A stretch of DNA of 64,000 nt. It comes from Aspidiotus rigidus. Lineage: Eukaryota; Arthropoda; Insecta; Hemiptera; Diaspididae. A program made the translations under genes and the position numbers. The DNA is taken from positions 1,054,001 to 1,118,000 of the forward strand of contig JAVHKY010000049.1 of NCBI GenBank assembly GCA_035079385.1, in the 5' to 3' direction. Below, one piece after another: positions 13,401-22,400 of this stretch; position 1 is the stretch's first letter; every line of letters begins with the position of its first letter. The notes below the pieces were generated by a model that saw only the letters and a program-made list of their open reading frames with translations, was not told where the DNA came from and did no database searches.

Positions 13401-16400
13401 AGTTTCAATTTCTGAGATGATATTTGATTCATCTGTATCAAATTCAAATCCAGATTCAATTTATGTTTGATTCTTAATATTTTAAATAGGAACTTATTAC
13501 TTATCATATTTTTATATTTTATTTCAATAATTTCATTTTCAGTACCCATATGGTATGGTATCATAATTAGGCAAGATTACTCTCTTATCATACTCAAACT
13601 TGAACTTTTTGGTTTCAATTTTATTTACCAAATTTTTAGTTTTTGTATCCCTATTTATTCTATTATAGGTCAAGTCTATAGAAGTTTGTTTATAAGTTCA
13701 TTCATATTTTCCTCAATTAGTTTCATCATGTTTGCCCATTCAACTTTTCTAAATTTTGATAGTTCAATGTAAAACCTTTTATTTTAGTCACATTTTCACC
13801 TAATTTGGTTTTATAATAATAACTTTTAGGACCTGTAGATGCCCACAACTTTATATAATCATCCTTTTCAAGTTCATCTGTCCACTCTCCAAGCATGTCA
13901 CCTGTCTTCACTGTATTTTGCCCATCATCAAAATATACTATGGAATCTGTATCACAATAAATGACAGCCTCATCTAATTTATCCAGTTTTTCATACAATC
14001 TTAGTCTGGCATTTGCTGTTGTGAATAAAGCTATATAAATATTTCTACTGGTATTATTCTCAACATAGTGATCCTTAAATTTATAACTCATCTGTGCCAT
14101 ATCATCTGTCAAATAAAGTTTACATTATTTCTGAAACAGAACTTATTACAATATAAGCATTTGAATACACTGTCACAAACTTCCTTATGGTTATCAAAAC
14201 AGTTTTGATTAAAACAGTATCTATTACAATCTTTACAATAAATTCTCCTTTTTGTGTCAGCTGTATGCTCATCCTGAAAACATAAAATACATTTTCTTAC
14301 CATTTTAGACACTTATGTCTATCTTTATGTTCATAAGGTCTATTGCATTCATGACAATAATAACTAGAGCCAAGAAACCCAGCCATCTTTGTGATTACAT
14401 CAAAATGATTTCCATTTTTATATAAATATACTTTTATATCCTTTTTTGGTCCTTTATATACAACAGAATTGAAATTTTCTGCACAAACAACATTTATCTG
14501 AATATTCATTAGTTTCTCCAAATTTTTGATATCATCCAATGTGAAACCTTCCTGATTATAGTATCCTAGTTGATTACATAATTGATTAGTCAGATCTGTC
14601 TGTAATTTTCTCCCCTTACAAATATATATAATTTCATTTTTAGAAAATTCTTTACTAAATACAGTATTAATTGGGGGATCCTCTTCAGGGTAAGTTAATG
14701 CTACAACTACAGCTCTAGGGCAACATAAATTATCTTTATTTATTATTTGAACAATAGAAGTTTTGGTTTGTTTGGCTTGAGCTAAGTTCAAAATTTTGGT
14801 ATTATGACCTCCTTGGGGCATTGCAATTACATTTATATTGAAAGTAGATGTTGTTAGATCAAGTTGTTCTTTTGAAGTCAAGATGTTTGAAATAGTTTCC
14901 ATCAATGTTTCTACCAATTCTTGAGTTGAAGCACCTGTTTGATAACCTGTTGATATAGGGCTGTTAAGCACAGAATTTTGTATAACAATATTTATTCTAT
15001 CTGATCTTCTGAAATTGGTACGTTTTTTAGCAACTTCAATCATTTCTCTAAGTGCTCTAGTTATTAAATCTACTTGTTCATCCTTTGAAGGTTCTAATAT
15101 CAATTCTGAATTTTTAATATAAATGGTATAATCAATTTGATATGCTCTAAACTTTTGAACATAGCGAGATCTATGCTCAGTAATGTCAATAATAGTCTCT
15201 TCTTTTACTGGTTTTTCAACTTCTGGTTCAAAAAATGAATCCTCAAAAGAAAAAATATCATTTAAATGTGTAGGAGTGTCATGTCTCAATACATTAATTA
15301 AATCTGCTTTCTTCATTTTATAATATCCTTTTATATTTCTCTCCTTTGCAATTTTTCTTAATTCTTTCACAGTTGGAGCCTTGGGTGGTGGTTCAATATT
15401 CAATAATCTGAGTAAATCAGCTTTCCTCATCTTACTATAACCTTTTACATTTCTACCTTTTGCAATGCTTCTCAATTGTTTTACTGTGTTCATTTTTTCC
15501 TTATATAGACAATTTCAATTTTTATATGTTATTTATTAGACAAAAATTTTATAAATAAAAATATTTTTCTTTTTATTCTAAATTTTATAAATATTTTAAT
15601 AATATTATTGAGCGGAAATTAGTACAAAATTATTATTCTCCTTTGTTAATTCAAGTCTTCTTTTATGGTAATTTGACTTTAGATGAGCACTATAGCTTAA
15701 GAATTTAACTAGGTATCCGTCCACATTCACACTGTTTCTCAATAAACTTTTTACTATCAATATACTTTTTCATTATTTCATTCCTGCAATCTTTACACCA
15801 ATGTTGACTTTTATTGAATTCACTCCCTTTTTTCATTTGTTTACACTTTGAACAACTTTAGAAATCTGTCTCGTCTTTTTCTTTCAAAATACTTGCGAAA
15901 TATTCAACAACTAGCCGCTTGCGGCTAGGCCTGCGGCGCCAGACAGGCTCGCGCTTTGCGCTCGCTGGTTTGTTTATTAGTTTTGTCATGAGTCATGACA
16001 GACTCGCGCTTCGCGCTCGCTGGTTAGGCATAACGGGCTCGCGCTTTGCGCTCGCAAAGAGCACGCCGCCGGCGGACTATCACTTGCTGAAAGATACCTA
16101 CTACCTACGCGACAGAGCAGATTTTTATATCTCATGAGAGCTCATAATGTTTGAACTTTCAATTGTCAAATATGTATTCCCACTTGCCATCTAGTTCACT
16201 GTTCCCACCAGTACACACACACACATATACGCAATTCTAAACTCAACCAAGAAACAGCCCGCTGGCATGGGTAAAGGCTAATTTTGTCCTAGCTCTGTCA
16301 AGACCAAGGTGTGGGTTTCTGACCATCATAGTCTTATATTTTTCGGAATTTCTTCAATATGAGTCATATGGGATTTGGTATTGAGAATTCAAGGGAGCCT

Positions 16401-19400
16401 AGACCTAGATAAAGTAGTATAAAGCTGGCCTAGACCTATTATAAGCCTAGTATAATATAGTTTGAGAGTCAACATTTTTCTCGAATCTCAAACTATATAT
16501 GATAGGTGTGGGACTTGAAAAAATTCCTATCACATATAGCTCGAGAGTCGAAATTTTTCCAAGTCCCTCTCCTATTAAACAAATTCGTGTCCCTCTCCTA
16601 TCATATATGGCTCAATAGTCGAAATTTTTTCGAATCCCCTTCCTATCATATATGACTCGATAGTCGACATTTTTTCCAAGTCTCCCTCCTATCATATATA
16701 GCTCGAGAGTCGAAATTTTTCCAAGTCCCTCTCCTATCATATATGGCTCAATAGTCGACATTTTTTCGAATCCACTTCCTATCATATATGACTCGATAGT
16801 CGAAATTTTTTCTAAGTCTCCCTCCTATCATATATAGCTCGAGAGTAGAAATTTTTCCAAGTCCCTCTCCTATCATATATAGCTCGATAGTCAAAACTTT
16901 TCCAAGTTTTTTGTTGGACGGCGGAAGGCAAATTTCTCAAAAAGCCACTCATAGAACAGGTTGCCTGTTAAAACATCACTAAATATCACGACAGCCACAT
17001 CTAACCACTTTCTCTGATAATAAAATCCTACTGGAACTGGATACTTCGATTGATATTGATAAGTAAATTAATTAAGCGCGTAGATATCATTTTAGACAAT
17101 CAAAGATCACGTTCTGTATTCATAATTCGAATCACGATTCTACATATTGTATTTACGCAATTGATCAAAAACTCATCCCAATGGATCAAAAACACATCGA
17201 ACTACTCCTACCCCTCAGATGATATTTTTCTATTTACTTTCGGGATTTGTAGATTAAATCTCATTGCGCTTCTCTTTTGATTTAGAGCATTCGAGTTCCT
17301 GAGAACCAAAATGTAAGAACCTACAAAATAATTTGAAATTTCATAATTCACAAAAAGCAGAAGCTATATGCGATCAAGTACCATCAGTAGGTACTGTCGA
17401 TTAAAATATCTAGGTACCTCTTACGACATTATCGAACATTTTCTAATGTTGTTCCGCGATTTGTGAAATAAATCTCACAGGCTAGTTTTTCCTTCGATTT
17501 CGAGAATTCAAGTACTTTCGGACTAAAACATAGGACCTACAAAATAGTCTAACGATAAGGAAAATTCATCTACCAGTATCGGATACTTGGATTGATAAAT
17601 AAGTAAGAGCAGGTATCACTTCATGCGATCGAGAATCACGTTCTGTATTCATAATTCGAATCACAATTCTATTTCTATACAATCGATCAAGAACACATCA
17701 ACCTACAGTACTTACTATTTTCAACCTCTTTCTCCTGTTAATGAGTAATAGTTCACTTGCGCTTGTTGATCTTTTCATCCAATAGACTTCATCCACAACA
17801 GAAAACACAAAACCTGGCCGTTCATTTCGTATTGATTTTCTTAGGAAATTAGAATTTCAACTTCTCGCTGATCCTATTTCGTTCCAAATTTCATATAATA
17901 CCCAGTACCTACACGAAAAACCCAAGCTAAACGCGATCACAAATCAATGATACCCATTTATGTCTTCCAACACTATCCTATCGAACAATTTTTAATTTTG
18001 TTTCGTTATTCTAGCTGAAAAATGAATGTCAATTGTTTCTCAGTGGTAGCTGTAGCTTTGGCTACGTAGTTCGCATGGCGTAGCTCAGGTGTGTGACAGG
18101 CCTAAACAAACTGTGCTTTATTATAGAGGATTTTTGTGTCTGTGCGCTGTGTATTTTTTTCACGTAGGAAGCTGAAAACCGGACTGATTCCCCATCGGGA
18201 TGTTACTAGCTAGGTACCTATCGTTTCCATCATTTCATGTAAAATCTGGAATGAATAATTAGCGTCTCTATCTTGCTTCGAAGTTTTGAACCGGTAATGC
18301 TGTTCGAATGTACTGTATTCGGTTTCTGCTTTGCCAGAAAATTCGAAGTGATCATTGTACGTTTTTAATTGGTCCGTTACGCGCTTAATTTATAATACGT
18401 CTCCATTCTTTTCTTAACGTTATTTTCTTCTATCCTCACGGTTGTTGGAAATGTATTGAAATTGGTACAGTATCTCAATTGAATTAGTAACATAGATCTT
18501 TCACGTTGAGACAGCGTATCATATTCTTAGGTGTTTCGTTCGCTTCGAATCCTCGAATCCGTTAGTTTTATTTCGGCTGTTGAAATTACGATGTTGAGCA
18601 TTTCTTCCAAAATTACCTCTCATGTTTCAAAAACGGTTAAACTCGTGCTTACAAACTCGTGCTTACGGTACAATGTGTTCGACCAAAATTATTGAAAGCT
18701 GTAACAGTTTCCATCATTAATTGTAAGTACATGCTTTCTTGTTATCTACCACTCATTTTCATAACCGCTCAGTAATTTTGGATTCCGTTATTTTCAGGTA
18801 AACCATACTCATTTCGTTATTTTACCCCGGTCCCGATGCGATCACAATAAAGCGGCGTCTACTGTAGTACAAAATAATAAATAAAAAACAATATTGCTCA
18901 TTTAGTTTTTGTTTACTTTTTAATATGTTGCGCAATTTATGTACAGTCTTGATACTCACGTGTCTTAGGATTTACTTAATTTTTGCATGGCCAACGGACT
19001 ACGGCTGCTACCACGGAAAGTGCTGGGTCGGTTGTTGGATCGGCTGGTGCTTCACCGTTGACCCAAAGCACCCTGACGATTTTGCCATGTGCAAGGTTAA
19101 AGAGGACTGTAGCGACCAATGGCTATGTGTGGAGGCGGAAGCGTGCATTTTTTAATACTAATGTAATCTGTAGTCTGTAGTAGAGTAATTCTTATAGGGA
19201 GGTAAATTAATATATCCTGATAGTGCTCCTAATTTTAATTTAAAGCCTAATTTTAATGATTTATTTTTAAATATGAAAAAGGAATAATAGATCATCCAGG
19301 AATTCCTGTATTAAACGATTATGACAATTATAAAAATTTAATTGGAAATACTTCTTTTTTGATACCACATAAAGATTCAAAATTTATTAAAATAATTAAA

Positions 19401-22400
19401 GATCATAATTTTAATGTAACACTTAAAAAACAATATTAATTTAATAAAATAAATCATTTTTATTTTTTGGAAAAAATTTTTATCTTAAATATGTATCAAA
19501 AAACTTGTACAAAGTGTAAAGAACTTGAAGATTTAAGTCAATTTTATAAAGATGGAAACATATATAAGTCTAAATGTAAATTTTGTTATAAATCTTTAAT
19601 GAGAAATTTATATTATCAAAATAAGACAGATAATATAAATAATCTAGAAGATAAAAAAGAATGTAAAAAATGTAAAAAAATTAAAGATTTTAATAGTTTT
19701 TATATTATATATGATAATTATAGATTTAATATTTGTAAACTTTGTTATACAGAAAATATTAAATTAAAAAATGGAAATAAAGTAATTATTTGTGAATGCG
19801 GTAAATCTTTATTTGAAAGTAAGAAAATAAAACATCTTTCATCTAATTATCATAATAAAAGAATGATTTGTATTAAATAAATTTTTATTTAAAAAATAGT
19901 TGTAAATATTTTTAAATAATAAGGTGTGTATTTTTTCAATTTTATTTTTTATAAATTTTTTTTCTTTTAAATATAATTACTAAAAATGAATACAGATTCA
20001 GAATATGATTATGGTGAAGATGGAATATCATTTGTTTCATCTCAAGAAGAAATTAATTTTGACGACATAGAACCAGAACCGGAAGAAGATGGAAATATTG
20101 ATATAGATTTAAATTTAGAGTCTCTTTTTGATTCTAATAGTGTTAATACAAATAGGGATGTACCTATTGACACTTATGCAACCTCCCGTAAGACATAATT
20201 TAAGAATAGAGATAAATACATCTAATTATAATGAATATCTTATAAATCAAGATTTAATTTCTAATGAATTTATTTTAGATTATTTAAAACAAGTTTATCC
20301 TAATAAATCAAATAATCAAATATTATATTATATAAGAAATAAACATATTAAACTTTATTATAATAATGTTTTAGTAGAAGATTTATTTTTTAAAAATAAG
20401 TTAGATTCTGTCTGAACGTTCGTGAGCGTTGAAAAAATCATAGGTAGTAAGAGGTTGAAAATTTAACTCCTTTTAAAATAAGGTAAAAAATTTACCTCAT
20501 TTATCATAATTTAGCGAATAAATTTTGGGTCAAATTTTAGGAATAAAATATTGATGACAATGATATCAATTTGGACAAATTTGACAGTGTCCAGAAAGTG
20601 TTCTAAACGTACTTGGTATACGTGGAAATAAAAAAGTGTGGTCATTGATGTTCCTGAGTACCTACCTTGTCAAAAATGAAATACTGTATCCCCACCTTGG
20701 TGAAAATGATATATCCTTAGTGAGAGTGATTTCTGTCATATAAAGGCTAATAAGACTAAATAACGTTAATAAATTTTGCCTGAACGTTCGTGAGCGCTGA
20801 AAAATCATAGGTAAAGAATTTACTTTATTTATTGTATTCTAGAGAATACATTTTGGGCAATATTTTAGGTCAAATTATAGGATTGTAATTTTGTTGAAAA
20901 TGATATGAGTTTTACCAATATTTAACCTGGTTTGGAAAGTGTCCTGAAGACCAGTCTGTGGTATGAATTTCGCAATTATTGAGTCTGTCTTGGGAAGTGT
21001 CCTAGGCCTGCCCTCTGAAAATGAAATCCTCTATCCCGGCGTTGGTAAAAAAGTGATACACCATGTATCTACCTTGGTAAAAATGAAATCCCTGGTGAGT
21101 GTGATTTCAGTCAAATAAAGTCTAAAATAAGCTAAATACTGGTAATAAATTTTGCCTGAACGGCCATGAGCGTTGAAAAATCATAGGTACAAATTTACCT
21201 TATTTATTGTATTCTAGAGAATAAATTTTGGGCAATATTTTAGGTCAAATTATAGGATTGTAATTTTGTTGAAAATGACCAATATTTCACTTGGATTGGA
21301 GAGTGTCCTAAAGATCCGTCAGTACTACTGGCGCTCTCTACATTTTCTGTGACGGTCATTTGCGGAAGCTTGCGAAAAGGTGATGATCTCGAAAAATTCA
21401 TCCGACTCCGAGATATTTGAAATTATATTTGTCACGGTACAAGTAGGTTGATGGTACAAGTAGGTAAGCGTGTCTTTAGCCACGCTCGTTCGGCGCGTTA
21501 TGTTCTTCTTAAAATGCAAAGTTTTGTCATTTCAACTAGGGCTTGGAATTTAACTGTTATTTAACTGTTATAACCGTGACCGAAAAAAAAAGTATCGATC
21601 TTGACCGATTGACCGATAACCGTTTCAAAGAATGATCGATAGTTCATAACAGTTATAATCGATATTTTATAACTCTCAAACGGTCATAACAGTTATCCTG
21701 ACCGAAATAATAACTGTCAAACTCGCAATAAGGAGAGAAAGCTTCGTTTCAGCAATTCAACCTGAGGTTCGGCCGTCCAAGACATACTTTTCAGCAGATT
21801 CAGTTTTGACTTTGTAAGTTTGTAGCTGTTGGCTTGTTGCCGTTTGCCGTTCGCATTCAGATAACAACAAGAAAGAGCCTTAGTTAGGCACAAACCAATC
21901 AGCGAGAAAGCTTCACCTACATACAACAAGTTGGACAAAAGATCCTCGTTTTGCTGACTGATTGGTTTGTGACAAAGTACGACCCTTCTGTCTCATGTTA
22001 TCGCCTCATTTGCTCATCGTTGGCTCATCGCAAAGTGTGTATGTTCGACTTCGAGGACAAAGAAAAAAATGTGTTTCGACTTCCAGTTTCAACAAGATTA
22101 AACTGTGTTGACTATTGCATTAAAATTTTCAACAATTTTTCTTTATTGATTTATTCTATGGTGCGCTTTCTAATTTTTGTTTGTTCAAATTCTCTTCCAC
22201 TTCCACAGATTCTTTTGCCTGAGACTGAGATCTACAGCAAATCTCGGGGCAATTGCTGTATCAATCTTCAAATCAAATCCCCTCAATGTAATGAGAGTTC
22301 AATGGTCAAGAAACGTGTAAACAATTTATCAAATGTGCAGCTGGTCACAACATCGAAAAAATAATGTTGTACATACTACACTACTACCTAACTTCTTTCA

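Larger units (their letters stand above)
10098..21339. mobile_element. Polinton/Maverick-like element (11.2 kb, decayed)
   Basis: It is bounded by inverted repeats of about 925 bp; both outer ends carry GTAGTACTGACGG. It contains a pseudogenised protein-primed DNA polymerase B (13539-15493), the hallmark gene of Polintons and adintovirus-like elements, plus zinc-ribbon ORFs at both ends of the interior and AT-rich small ORFs. No integrase, packaging ATPase, protease or capsid gene was recognised, so it is partial. A clean 6-bp target-site duplication was not found at the inferred ends. It sits in an intron of the UGT gene. The middle (about 15.9-19.2 kb) is less AT-rich and holds minisatellite and a secreted-peptide gene; this may be later insertion or captured host DNA. 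Confidence 0.8.

Noticed and set aside
13374..13462. Minus-strand acidic fragment (ESGFEFDTDESNIIS) ending at 13374
   Set aside because: Too short, no start codon and overlapped by the 13078-13377 ORF end; it may be element debris but cannot be supported.
13467..13772. Plus-strand hydrophobic 101-aa frame
   Set aside because: It lies antisense to the C-terminal end of the polymerase pseudogene, whose family-typical last residues are readable on the other strand.
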